64,000 nucleotides of DNA from Sclerotiophoma versabilis (taxonomy: Eukaryota > Ascomycota > Dothideomycetes > Pleosporales > Didymellaceae). A program made the position numbers and the translations under genes. The stretch covers positions 744,001-808,000 of the forward strand of contig JAAROD010000044.1 of the NCBI GenBank assembly GCA_012274445.1, read 5' to 3'. Shown piece by piece: positions 50,403-61,478 of this stretch (positions are counted from its first letter, which is position 1; each line of letters opens with the position of its first letter). The notes under the pieces were generated by a model. The model searched no databases, was not told where the DNA came from, and saw only the letters and a list, made by a program, of their open reading frames with translations.

Positions 50403-51254
50403 ATGTCGGTCGTTATACGCACCGCCCAGGACGTTGCTGGCAGCATTGGCGTCAGAATCGAGCACACCACTAATCGCCTCCTCCCGCCGAAACAGCGCGA
50501 GCGCGCGCTTGAGAACCTGCGCGCTTTCTCTGTGCGCAATCCTAAGCTTGCTGTAAGTCCATGACCATCCCAAGTACAGAAGCAAATACTAAATTGCCAG
50601 TCATTCCTTGCAGTGCAGACTGCCCTAGTCGGCCTACCCATAATCCTGTTCCTTGCCTTCGCCATTGCAACTCTCGTCGTCTCCCTCGTCACCTGCGTGC
50701 TTTTCGGCATCATTGCCGCCCTCGTCTTTACACTCTTCATCACCAGCTTCGCTCTTCTCTTTGTGGTTCCTGTGGTCTTCATCGGCAGCTGTACGGCCAG
50801 CATCGCGTTTTCGTGGGGACTCATTGGGTACTTGGTGCTACAACGGATTAATGGCGGTGAGACGCCAGTCCGACCTGGCACAAAAGTTGGAGATACGTTG
50901 AACGAGCTGACTGGCGGAAGACTACACGATCTAGTTGATCGAGCAGATACAGATGCGCAGCAAGAGCAGCTGGCGGTAGATTCGTCACAAGACAAGACGG
51001 TATCGATGGGCAGCCAAAGCGGGCGCGGAGATCACGAGATACGTGGTGGTTCACCATGTCGACGACGTTACGGGCAGACCAACGGGTCTAGCTACAGTGG
51101 AGAGGTTGGAGAAGAGGGTGAGACGAGTGGAGCGCGAAGTGCCCAAACTGGAACGCGAGATCGTTCACAAACTCACATGACCACCTATGACCCTGCGGTG
51201 GAGAGAGTGGTTGACTGGAAGACAGAGTTTCAGCAAGAAGGCATAGCAGCATGA
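50403..51254 (+). CDS. Promethin-like (LDO/TMEM159-type) membrane protein
   Basis: Predicted 267-residue protein. Exon 1 is 50403-50552, then a 48-bp intron (GTAAGT..TACTAA..CCAG), then exon 2 is 50601-51254. Residues ~50-125 are a dense hydrophobic block forming hairpin-like membrane segments (FLAVQTALVGLPIILFLAFA, LVTCVLFGIIAALVFTLF, VVPVVFIGSCTASIAFSWG). This matches the promethin family, whose yeast members Ldo16/Ldo45 act with seipin at ER-lipid droplet contacts. An amphipathic basic segment precedes it (TTNRLLPPKQRERALENLR). The 140-residue C-terminal tail is polar, Gly/Ser/Arg-rich and cytosolic. Family assignment rests on the hydrophobic pattern and is less firm than for enzymes here. 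Confidence 0.7.
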
Positions 51255-52846
51255 CCTACAGTCCTGACCAACACAATACGATCATTTTTTTTTTCGGAGA
51301 CTATCTTCTGGTGAACTGCGGCCATGCAGTCAACAGCGCACTACATATCCCAGTCCCAAATGACCGGGATTTTGTTGACTCCGAAAGCGTCTCATGTGAA
51401 CTGGCTTACTGCTTAATCTCAAAGCTTGTTCTCATTTCAGCTTCTCTATAACACCCTTCGAAAGCCTGATTACAGATGTCAGAATTGCAACATACCAAGG
51501 ACACACACTGGCGTGCTCGTCAGAGTTGACCCCAAATACGGTGACAGGCCGCTATGTGACCTCCGTGAAGTTTGCAAAGGCTACTTTCTCACGCATGGAA
51601 AGTCTCAATGGTCAAAGTGCATTTGCTTCGCGAGAAACCCTAAAAGGGTCTCTACAAGGGAATTGTGTGGTTGTGGTACGATTTCAGTCCTCTTGATTCC
51701 AAAAAAGCGTGCTGGACCTCTATCATGCCTTCCACTATCCGTTTCTGTGTTTAGAGACTCTAGCATGACCAAGACGGAAACAAGTTCCGTATGCGGTGCG
51801 TGCTGGCTACGAAAGGGAAGCAGGAACGGGCATTAAAGACGGGCTGGTGCTCTAAGTCTGTCATCTGAAAGCTGTGTACCCCGGGTTGCTTTATAATAGA
51901 GATCGACGCTCATCCGCTTCTCTTGCCCTTGAACAACTTTGAGATGCCTGTAGCAACTAAAAGAAAAGCCTTAACGGTTCTAAAAGTTTGGTGGTTTCTG
52001 GGCAACGGTGCAATGCTCGGTTATCGAATGGGCTAGTTCTCAACGTCGCTGCAATACTGAACGCATTTCGCAAATCAATTGAACACTAAATCTAAGCTTG
52101 TACCGATAATCTTTATTGTTTCCTTAGAATGTACAGCTTACATCTAATGCCCTTGGAAAGCTACCGACGCTTGGTGAAATCCCAGTTTCGTCTTAAGTGC
52201 AATGATCAGCGCAATAGCTAAGACTGAGTGAGGGACTGCATGTATAGCTGTAGTTTTCTAAGTTTTAGTTCTCCCAGAACTAACTTCTGAACATCTCAAT
52301 ATCTTGGCCGACTGCTTGAGCCACGAAGCGACGATATCTACTTTCACTTTCGACCCACCCATGAGATCCACTCTCTACAACCATAGCTCACGGCCACCCA
52401 GCCTCTTGGGAACACGTCTGCAGCTCAATGAGCAGGATATGACGACAGGGTCCCAATTGCTTCTTGATATCGTAATTGTCGTCGCTATCGATCGTTTGCT
52501 GCCAGCTACACCGGCCAATCAGTCCGCAATATTCGAGGTGAAAGGAAGGTTACGAAGCACTTCTCAACCCACCTCTTTCTACTTCATGTCACACTACCAA
52601 TATTTGATCATGATGGATGGCAGTCTAGGCCAATCTTATTCCTCTATTCTTGCATCTGCTCCACCAAGGCAGTGAGCGCACTGACACACGATGGGAGTAA
52701 GTTTGAGTAGCTCACGGCTTAGATAATGCCTCCCAGCCTCCTATTTCTAGAGTACTTGAATTCAACAAGCTGCTCTTTGAGGTTGATCTGCATACTTTCT
52801 TTCGTACCGTTGCCGCAATTTTTCTGTTGATCTACCATTAATCATC
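51255..52846. other. 1.6-kb intergenic stretch, no gene called
   Basis: Two frames (51426-51836, 52304-52675) have non-ATG starts and no domain features. Sequence is AT-richer than the flanking genes. A CAGTG-AGCG-CACTG inverted repeat is at about 52669-52682. A non-coding RNA or small exons could be missed. Confidence 0.5.
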
Positions 52847-54331
52847 ATGTCTTTTTCTGGCGCATCCAACTTCGTCGTAGGCGATGAGAACCTCGACCTC
52901 CACCGCCTCTTTGACTTCTCTAACACCTTCGATGCCGCCAAAGACCTCTCTTTTTCAGCCAAAGACCTGCTTGCCGCCTCTGCTCTCGCCTCCCCCTTCG
53001 CTGAGCATCTCGAGGACTTCCAGGGTCAGCAACTGGGCTGGCTTTCGCCTCCCGCTACTGGCCCTATTAGCGGATTTAATGCCGTCAACATCGACGATTT
53101 TCTTGCCTTCGATGAGGACACCGATGACCTCCCAATTGCTGCTGCTGAGGAGGCACTCGCACCACCACCACCAGAGCTCACCGCATTCAGCACCCATCGG
53201 AAGGAGACTGCCGCAGCGCCTGAGCCGACTGGAGATATTCCGGCTGTCTCAAGCCTTAAGGCTGCACAAGCCGAGATTGTAGAGTTGAAAGCTGCATTGG
53301 CGGCTGAGATCCCTCAGCACAAGGTTTCGGCGACGCCTGGAGGTAGTCAGAGCAGCAGCAATCCGCGCAAGCGGAGGTCAACCGATGATGAAATGTCTCC
53401 CCCGAAAAACCAGGTTACGAATCAAATAGGTCCGATTGAGACTTTGTGGTTTCCAAAGGTGACCAAGGATGGGCGCCTCGCGTTGAACGACGACCTGGCT
53501 TCACCAACAAAGCCAAAAGCACCCCCCACTCACCTTGAGTTTGCGTCGCCTTTTACACCCTCTACAAGCAATCCGTACGACTTCGAGATTTCACCTCAAG
53601 ACCTCCACTCCATACAGACCTTCCTTAGCGATAACCCTGCTCTTGTCCATGGCACTTCACACCACGTCGATACCTCCACACCAGCCTCCAACATCACCAT
53701 GGCTCATCCAGTTGATACAAAATTCAAGCGGATTCCACTCAAGCAGACATCGAGGCGCGCCCGCAAAACTACTACCAACACCGCCACCAGGATCACTAAG
53801 AAGACCAAAGCAATACCAAAGAAGGCACAACAAAAGCGCACCACATTGACAACCTCAATCACCTCACCTATACCAACGCCTTCAGCTCGTCACCGCAGCA
53901 TCGAAGAACTTCTCAGTGCCAACTTTTATAATCTCAATGAGCAAGAGAAAACCCGCGTCCTTCTCCCGATGCTACGCAACCTCGATCCCCGCATGCTCGA
54001 AGCCTCCCTCGCAGAGCTGCCTTCCATTCAAGCGAAAGGTCTTGGTCATGAGATTCGCGTCGCTCGTGCCATTCACAACTCACCAACAACTCCAGAGGCT
54101 GACGATTTGCTTGCCACCAAACTTACTTCTGGCACTCTTCCTTCGCCAACTCCAGCTGCCAAATTTTCGACTACCTCCTTATCAGCCCCTGTCATCCAGA
54201 CTCCACCACTATCGCACAAGGTTAGTCGCATTGAGGTGAGCGAGGAGCTCGGTACCATGCGACAGCGCGAGGCTCTCGACAAGGCAGCTTTGCTGCAAGC
54301 GCAAGCGCAGGCGCAGTGTAAGAAACGATAA
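52847..54331 (+). CDS. Hypothetical 494-residue nuclear-type protein
   Basis: Single open frame from ATG 52847 (MSFSGASNFVVGDENLD). No named domain recognised. The N-terminal 110 residues are acidic-hydrophobic (FDAAKDLSFSAKDLLAASALASPF, INIDDF-type) like activation regions. Then a short helical SSLKAAQAEIVELKAALAAE, a basic NPRKRRSTDDE cluster, and a Lys/Thr-rich basic segment (KQTSRRARKTTTN..KKTKAIPKKAQQKR). A compact helical block follows near residue 350 (HRSIEELLSANFYNLNEQEK then PMLRNLDPRMLEASLAELPS), and the end is QAQAQAQCKKR. The basic clusters and acidic N-terminus suggest a nuclear, perhaps transcription-related protein. Function unknown. Confidence 0.75.
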   Translation: MSFSGASNFVVGDENLDLHRLFDFSNTFDAAKDLSFSAKDLLAASALASPFAEHLEDFQGQQLGWLSPPATGPISGFNAVNIDDFLAFDEDTDDLPIAAAEEALAPPPPELTAFSTHRKETAAAPEPTGDIPAVSSLKAAQAEIVELKAALAAEIPQHKVSATPGGSQSSSNPRKRRSTDDEMSPPKNQVTNQIGPIETLWFPKVTKDGRLALNDDLASPTKPKAPPTHLEFASPFTPSTSNPYDFEISPQDLHSIQTFLSDNPALVHGTSHHVDTSTPASNITMAHPVDTKFKRIPLKQTSRRARKTTTNTATRITKKTKAIPKKAQQKRTTLTTSITSPIPTPSARHRSIEELLSANFYNLNEQEKTRVLLPMLRNLDPRMLEASLAELPSIQAKGLGHEIRVARAIHNSPTTPEADDLLATKLTSGTLPSPTPAAKFSTTSLSAPVIQTPPLSHKVSRIEVSEELGTMRQREALDKAALLQAQAQAQCKKR

Positions 54332-55645
54332 TCTCTACAACGTGGGGAAGCTTATCCAGTTGGGCGTACCGGTGAGGTGAGGCTGAGACTCATTACGACT
54401 CGCAACATTGATGCACATCAGCCTGACTATGGTTAGCATGAGTGAAGCTTCTGGTACGATCAACGGTACTGGCGCGTCAATATTCGAGGGCACTCTGGAT
54501 CGCTATTGGAGTTCTAATTTGTCTTTACCATCAAGGTTCTTGTCTCGGTTAGCATAATCGTTCACGTGGCGCACTTCTTCATTGAGTGCTTCCGGTTTTG
54601 TCCTTCACCAATAGAATAATAAGATGATTGAAATTCACCTCTAATATCCTATTTTATCTCTGTTGCCGCATAATATTGAGATTCTGCCACAGATATGCCC
54701 CAGATTTCTCCGACAAACACACTAGAGGTTTTGAACTTAGCTGGCTACTTCAGGCATGCTGGACATTGGCATCGCTAATTTAAGGTGCCAAGTACGGCAT
54801 GTTTGATGCCACAGATAAATCTTCATATTGTGAGGATACTCATGTTGCGCGCTTTTGCCAGCGTTGAGTGTTTCAGTAGGGGACACTTTCCACACAGGAG
54901 CCAAATGCAGCATTGGCCAGTTTACGCCTGTGCAACAAAGTGTGGCCGTCGACCAATCTTGAGCAGCTACCCAATATTCACAAAGAAAACCACTATCAGT
55001 TATCTGCTTGCTGGCCCCAAACCTTTGCAGATCTGCTTTGACTCTCTCCCTTAGACTTGGAAATTGCTAGCTGATGTCTCCCTGCAACATGAGGGAGCTC
55101 AGAGCAGACGAGGAAGAAGTTTTGCCTAATAATGAAGCGCTTGGTGGACAATTAAAGCACAATGTTGACGCCCGTACCCACAAAGCCTGGCCCTTATGCT
55201 TAACAGTCAGGACTGACTACAACTTGAAAATGGACAAGCGGAAAGCGGTAGGGCAACGTCACATAACGCACAAGAAAGCTAGAATTCAGCTGCTACTTCG
55301 GCACAACTGGCATATATTGCATTTCTTGGAAGGTCGAAGGCAACACGTACCAGACCCTCAATGGAAGTTTTGGCAGGCATGACGTACATTTTCCGAAAAG
55401 GTTTAGCTCAAGGTGAAGTAGAGCTTTGGTAAAACATGAAGCCACAGTGTTGTAGTCTCCTTCCTCGGGCGGAGAAACGTATGTCTCTTTAGTCACTTAC
55501 TCCTTCCCTCCAAACTGGTGGGTCTTGGCTCTGTCGGCCTCGTTGGCAATTACTCATAACTTCTTCTCCCATCTCTTCTCCCAAGCACCCTCGACAATTT
55601 CTAGCCCTTCCACGCGCCTGGAGAGGAAACAATCACTTGAAGATC
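54332..55645. other. 1.3-kb intergenic stretch, no gene called
   Basis: Several frames of 67-102 codons overlap across both strands without domain character or good start context. Nothing else supported. Confidence 0.5.
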
Positions 55646-57146
55646 ATGTCTCAGCAGTCTCTTACACCGCCAACCCAAATCGAGTACTACAGTGCACATC
55701 GCGGACCGGTATTTGGAGCAGATGGCGAATTCCACCATTTTGCAAGGCAGTGTGATTCGGTGCATACAAGAAACGGCTATTGGAGGTTCTCCACCTATAG
55801 TGACGACCGGCGCGCCTATGATTGTGGACTCGACACTCCTGAGACCGTTCTGATTGCACAGGATGTCGGCGATGGAACATATAATAACATCATGCTGTGT
55901 TGGGTGCCAGGCAATCTTGATAAAAGTAGCAAGCCTTCTGTGGGCACGGCAGCGGCTCACTTGGAAACTATTTATAACGAAAGAAAGCTGCTAGGAAAGT
56001 CTCTATCATTCCGAGGCCGAGTGCCACTGTATTCTATCAGCACCGACCAGAGTCTCATCAACTACCGCCTCACGAGATACGGTATCCAGAAAGGCGTGTT
56101 GCCGGACACAACTCTCCTGTCGCCAACCCGAGATTCGTCGCTGAAAAACAAGATGGCGACTAATTCTACGCCTGCTGAAAGCCCCAGTTGTCCTCCAAGA
56201 TGGGCTTCTGCATCGCTTTCAACTCCTGCACCATTACGCTCGTCGCTATTGGCTGGTAGCCCACCTGTAACGTCAGACCGGTCGATACAGAATCGAGCAG
56301 CTATACCGTACAGCGGTACGTTAGTCCAACCAACCCCGCTTACACCAATCAGGGAGTCTGTAAAGTCGAACGACCATCTGGAATCTACTAGATGCCTACA
56401 GACTTCGCCCCCCTCGCATCACAGCTATTTCAAAGCTCTGTTACCCGATTCTGAAATATGTGAGCGTATTCCTTTTGGTAGCACAAGCGCATTTAAGGGT
56501 ACTCATATCTCCGTTTCATTGCCTATCTCGAAACCAGACGGACTGGAAGAATCCCATTCTATGCATGATAAAGGCGATGCATGCTACATGCATGGCAGCC
56601 ATGGAACTGCAGGAAATCCTACTGATGATTTTTCAACTTTGTCGTTCGAAAACTTGGCGTTTTCAGAACTGTTCGATGCTAAAAGCGCCGCCCTGCCATG
56701 CATGGATTGCGGATCAGTTGGATCCCATGCATCTCATTGCTGGATCAATGAGGCCACTCTGAGACTACAACCCACCAATGAGCTGGCAATCTCCAAGCTG
56801 TGCGAACTTGCCGAACAGGTTACAAGATTCGACCCTGGGCCATGGACGACGCATATTGGACCGCCGCAAGAGTCTGTGGATAGCGCAAAAACTCAGATAC
56901 AGGGAATAGCAGAGATCATTCGCAACCTTGACACATCTGCAGAGCATCCGGAGCTTAATATGTTTGATGATCAGGTTACAGTCCTCCTGTGGGGACTTCA
57001 GTCGTCTGGCAATGTTCAAATACTCAAGGCGTAAGATGTACTAAGATGTTCTTATTGGAATATGCTAATCATTTTGAAGGGCTTACCTCAACTCTACTAT
57101 TGCGTTCGCGGATCAAGACGACGACGAGATCCAAGATGCATGGTGA
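55646..57146 (+). CDS. Hypothetical protein with CCHC-like cysteine/histidine patch
   Basis: ATG at 55646 (MSQQSLTPPTQ). The continuous frame stops at 57034 (462 residues). A likely terminal intron 57031-57079 (GTAAGA donor, ATGCTAATC branch, TTGAAG acceptor) instead yields 483 residues ending AAYLNSTIAFADQDDDEIQ plus DAW. No named domain recognised. The first ~135 residues look folded (EYYSAHRGPVFGADGEFHHF, then RRAYDCGLDTPETVLIAQ, then GDGTYNNIMLCWVPGNLDK). The middle is Ser/Pro-rich and disordered. The C-terminal part has CMDCGSVGSHASHC, spaced like a small zinc-binding patch, then a helical end (ISKLCELAEQVTRF, IQGIAEIIRNLDT). No signal peptide. Function unknown. Confidence 0.68.
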
Positions 57147-57393
57147 CAGGCCTCCCGGGCAAGGAAGGGGAAGTATAAAACTGAAGTGCGAGTGCAGAGA
57201 ATCGCAGTGTACCAAGGTGCGACAAAATTCTAGAATTGCACAGATACGTCCTTCACAAGGCAAGTTCGAGCCTGAAGGGAGTCAAGTTATTGTAGAGTAC
57301 CAAGATCCCAAGCTATTGTTCTGCAATCTTCGACTCGCTGTTCTCGGCCGCTTTTTGCTTACACCTTGACTCTCATCAACAGACATCACCTGT

Positions 57394-58769
57394 CTAAAGG
57401 CGAGAACTTGAAAGCCCACTCTGCTTGTACTTTTCATACATAGCTGCCTCGAAACTGCGGTCCAAGGCCGCGCACTTCGCGTCGCCGGTAGGTACTACTT
57501 GCCCTGCGTACAAGCCGCATAGTCCGGTTTTAGGGTCAACCCACTAACAAAAGTCAGACACACGGAACACCAGAGCTCAAAACGAAACTTACCCATATTA
57601 GGTTTGGCAATCCACCCCAGATCATTGTGCCAGCTGCTTTGCCATCTGGCTGGTCTTTCAGTAGAAGAAGACCTCCAAGACCCCAATCCTTCTTCGATTC
57701 CTTCAGGGTGCCACCCATCGCATTGTTGACCTGTAACACCCAATGTCAGCACAGATTTCAACATTGTATCATTGCACCAACCATGTCATCCTGCAAAAGC
57801 GCATTCATCGCAGCCGAAGGCGCCTCCCCAAGTTGGGGCTTGAAGAATTCCTTCAAAGTCTCCTTCTTCAAAAGCTTCTCGTCCTCATCCGTTGTCAATA
57901 ACGCATGAAGCACCTTGCTATATTCTTCCGCACTCGTGAAGACACCTTGCCCACCCATACAGTCCTGCACTTCCTCTCCATCCGTGTCCTGATATGTCAT
58001 TCTTGCGCCCGTGTGCCGGACCTTGCCCGACTCTTCGTCTCGCGTGCTCATATCTGCCATGCGCTCTTTCATATCCGGTCGTGACTTGAGCTTAAAGGTC
58101 ATATCTTTAATTCCAAGCGGCTCCCATAGGTTCTGGCGCATGTACTCCTCTAATGTGAGACCGGTCACGCGTTCGATGAGCAGACCTGCATAGTCGAGCC
58201 CTGAGCCGTACATCCAGCTCTCTCCCGGCTCGAAGGTGAGAGGTGCATCGAAGCGCTGCAGCAACGTCGCACCTACGGTATGCTCTCGGCCGTGATATGC
58301 CAGCCAGGCTAGGAGTTTTGGATGCATGCCGTCGTACGTCAGACCGCTTGTATGTGTCAAGAGCGTTCGTAAAGTTATAGGTTTAGTGTGCTGCACTTCA
58401 ACAGGTTTGCCTTCGTTGTCAAAGGTCTGGAGGATCTTGAAGTCCTTCAGCTCCGGTATGTGAGTGTACACCGGGTCGTCGAGGGTCAATTTTCCGCGCT
58501 CAACGAGCTGCAGTGCACAGATTGAAGTCATAAGCTTAGTGCATGATGCCACCCACATGATTGTGTTGGTCTGCAGGGGCTTTGCATTCTCAGGCTTCAT
58601 GGAGGTGTGCCCGAAGGCCTTGGTGTATTTGAACGAGCCTAGATTTGTAAGTGCGCCATTCTGGAAGTGGAAAAGGGAAGGTACCATCGCGATTGGAAGC
58701 GAAGAGAACGCAACCTGGAATTTCTTGAGCATCGACAGCCTCTTGAATTGCTGTTTCGAAGTCCGCCAT
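57394..58769 (-). CDS. Serine beta-lactamase-like hydrolase/transesterase
   Basis: Member of the class C beta-lactamase/esterase-like superfamily, which in fungi includes esterases and the LovD transesterase. Four exons fit: 58769-58685, 58638-57782, 57730-57593 and 57543-57394, with introns of 46, 51 and 49 bp; total 409 residues. Catalytic SxxK: WVASCTKLMTS with Ser60 and Lys63. A tyrosine motif YGS occurs in ESWMYGSGLDYAGLLIE. Other family marks are ITLRTLLTHTSGL, MGGQGVFTSAEEYSKVLHAL, and the C-terminal MIWGGLPNLIW-WVDPKTGLCGLYAGQ. No signal peptide, so probably cytosolic. The N-terminus MADFETAIQEAVDAQEIPGC matches the family. The substrate is unknown, and nearby genes give no clear biosynthetic cluster. 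Confidence 0.9.
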
Positions 58770-59470
58770 GATGATCAATGAACAAGTCAATAAGGTTATG
58801 TCCTGTAGTTGTTGTACACAAAGACTTTACAATCACCGGGCAGTATACCAGAGTTGAAAGTCACAAGCAACAAGCAGTACACGGGATATAAGTAGTTGAG
58901 GTAACGGTAAGCTAGAGCTGAACTCTTGACATGAACTCGTCCATAGTCGTTCGAAGGTGATGTGCCTCGGCCCACACTAGTGCGGGGCTATTCATCCAAG
59001 TTGCTCGTTGCAGCTCGGACATCTCCGCATACAGGTCTCGCTTACTCCGTTATGCTGACAGTCTGACATCCTGACATCTCCAAGATTAACTCCACACATA
59101 TTTTTTCCAGAACAAGGCCTAGTTTTCTTAGTAATAGCAAAGCTATGTCTTGGTCTCTTTTATTGCAGGACAGCTTGGACCCTGCAGCTCCCAATCATCT
59201 TCTAACCAGTCACTACCAGTCAAGTCTAGAGCCTGTAGAGAAACATCCGTTGTAGAGGAAGGTGGATTTATTCAGCTGTAATCTTTTTGAGCTGCATATA
59301 CGAATCCGCAGCAGGTCGGCGGGCAGAATTTGACCACCTCCCGTAATTCGCGGTATTGTACATGGCTTTTCTTCTTAGCTGTGATACGAGAAGCGGTATA
59401 TCTCGATCACAGAGCTGCCAGTGGCAGAGCTATCAACGGCATTGAGTGAGACCAAATTCTCACACGTTGC
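58770..59470. other. Intergenic, no gene seen
   Basis: Promoter of the beta-lactamase-like gene and 3' region of the esterase gene; AT-rich, no supported frame. Confidence 0.6.
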
Positions 59471-60442
59471 TTACAAGGTCCACTTTTTGAACCATTCGAG
59501 GATGATGCTTGTCGCTTCCGCTTCTTGGCATGTCAACGCCTTCTCGGTGTCGCCGTTCGGGAAAGAGCTTGGCCAATCGTGGTACAGGTTTGTGTAGTTG
59601 TAATGGACAACTGTCTCGTCCCAGCTGTACCTGGTCACTTTCTCGTCTCCGCTACACAGATATGAAGTCTCGTTCGCCGCGACCTCAAACCCATCCCGCT
59701 TAGCCCAGTCATCTACCCAAGTCACCACGTTCGTTGAGTTGGCGTTGCCTCGCGTATTAATACCACCTGCGTAAGGAATGGTAGTGTCCTTGAAACCGTG
59801 GAACTCCATGATGGGGATAGGATGGCGGCTAGGATTACAAGGCGGTAATTCCTGGCCAGCGTCAAGGTAGAAGGCTCCAGATACTGGTGCAAATGCAGCG
59901 ATACGCTTGGTGGCTTCGGCGTCGCAAGCCAGCACACCAGTGAAGCCGGCTCCATTCGATTTACCGGTAGCATATATCCGAGATGTGTCGATGCAGTAAG
60001 TCTTTTGGAGTTCATCCAAGAGCTCCAGCGTAAAGGTTACGTCGTTGATGGACGAGGGGAAGTCTGGGTCGCCTTGATATTGTTGAGTGCGTTTGGAGTT
60101 GTTCAAAGCCGCGCCTTCTGGGTATACAGAGATACCATCGAAGCCATATGTCGAATTCGAAAATTGTGAAAGTTCTTCTTGGAACTTTGCGTTCTTGCCA
60201 CGACCGTGGAAGGACAGAATCAGAGGTACCTTCGTGTGTGTGTTGTAAGTTTTGGGCAGGTGAAGACGATACCCACGTGGAGACAACCCACTTGAGCTGT
60301 TGATGGTGAGGTCGACAGACTTGTCCAATTCAATGCCCTCTGGCAGAGAGCTGCCACAGCCGGATTTGACGTCTGGTGATGTACAGCTGACGCTAGGCAA
60401 GGCGCCTAGGATCGCGGCGCCGAAAAGAAACGTAGATATCAT
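59471..60442 (-). CDS. Secreted CE1-type esterase (feruloyl esterase / PHB-depolymerase-like)
   Basis: Single-exon 323-residue secreted alpha/beta hydrolase. A hydrophobic signal peptide (MISTFLFGAAILGALPSVSC, ~residues 1-20) precedes the mature part. The oxyanion region is LILSFHGRGKNA. The nucleophile elbow is GKSNG with Ser162. The likely acid is Asp in FHGFKDTTIPYAGG, and the likely His is in LYHDWPSSFP. Several N-x-S/T sites suggest glycosylation. The pattern fits fungal carbohydrate esterase family 1 feruloyl/acetylxylan esterases, which free hydroxycinnamates from plant cell walls; exact substrate class is uncertain. The ATG at 60442 gives the signal peptide directly. It fits a plant-associated or saprotrophic lifestyle. 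Confidence 0.88.
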   Translation of the reverse strand: MISTFLFGAAILGALPSVSCTSPDVKSGCGSSLPEGIELDKSVDLTINSSSGLSPRGYRLHLPKTYNTHTKVPLILSFHGRGKNAKFQEELSQFSNSTYGFDGISVYPEGAALNNSKRTQQYQGDPDFPSSINDVTFTLELLDELQKTYCIDTSRIYATGKSNGAGFTGVLACDAEATKRIAAFAPVSGAFYLDAGQELPPCNPSRHPIPIMEFHGFKDTTIPYAGGINTRGNANSTNVVTWVDDWAKRDGFEVAANETSYLCSGDEKVTRYSWDETVVHYNYTNLYHDWPSSFPNGDTEKALTCQEAEATSIILEWFKKWTL

Positions 60443-61478
60443 TCTGACCGGTGATTAGGATGTTGTTCTGGTGTTTTAGCGCAACGCGAGGGCATGGTGC
60501 TCTTAAAAGCGCGTTGCGCCTTGATCCGAGAGCACACCGGCAACGATTAAGGCGCCCAACTTTTCATGCTAGTCCTTGCTACTTTCCGCGAATAGATCAA
60601 TCAGGACGATCGATTGGCGTACCCACCAAGCCAATCGCCGGAATATGTGAACTACGCAGTACCACAAATTCGACAAAAGGTGATTTAGAGCTGGACAAAA
60701 CGACAGACAATAGGGAGGAGGACCAGCATGGTGTGCAGAGATTCCGGATGTCGGGACGCTGATGAGGCGTTGCTTGTTCACTGCTAAGCCGCTAGCAAAC
60801 AAACTCATAACGAACCGTGCAGATCCCGATGACCGGTGTCAAGCACCAGCCTTTCATCTTGCAGTCTCTCTGTGGATACCATCTCGATTGACATCACCTC
60901 AAAACGACTCCCTGGTGCTCCTTCGGTATCGTGAGGTAATTTCTTCCGATCACGTGCCACTCTCTTGAACCTGCCATGGTTCTTAGCGATAGTTTTGCAA
61001 GGAACGAGGCTGGCCAGATGATGTTCGTGTTGTTGGTTGCGCCGAGGACAACCGTCCGCAAATGGCAGAATTGTTCCTCGATTTGCAACACCCTGAGCCA
61101 ACAGGCGAGCCACAGGCGAGCCACAGAACCTCGCCCCACGATCAGCAACGGTCTCGCTCCAATCTGATCCACTTTCAATATATGGGAGAGTAGGACACAA
61201 GGTTCAGAACACTGGACTTACTGGCACATGTCATTATCTGGGACTTGAATGTCAATCTTACAGGGATCGATGTCTGGTATAGATGTTTCATTGGCGAACG
61301 TCTTTATTCTGGGCCCTGGTCTAACCACATGAACAGCTGCGGGTCGGCGACTACACCACGATGAGAAAAGCGTATTTCTCGTCTGGACCCCCTTGTGGCT
61401 CACTCCATGATCTCACGGCTATTCTCTCCACAACTCCAGTCCTTCCTGCATTGCCGACAACTCTGTACAGCCTCCAGC
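60443..61478. other. Intergenic, promoters of two genes
   Basis: Overlapping frames on both strands (e.g. 60805-61200 minus) lack domains. A 12-bp direct duplication, CAGGCGAGCCAC, occurs twice in tandem near 61102-61125. Nothing else supported. Confidence 0.5.

Noticed and set aside
51426..51836. Cys-containing 136-codon frame
   Set aside because: Starts with a non-ATG codon, no signal peptide and no recognisable pattern.
52669..52682. CAGTG-AGCG-CACTG inverted repeat considered as a motif-family member
   Set aside because: Lacks the ATTG centre and the GYGCTA arm, so it is not the same element.
60805..61200. 131-codon minus ORF between the esterase and the Cys-rich gene
   Set aside because: No ATG context or domain support; overlapping frames on the other strand.
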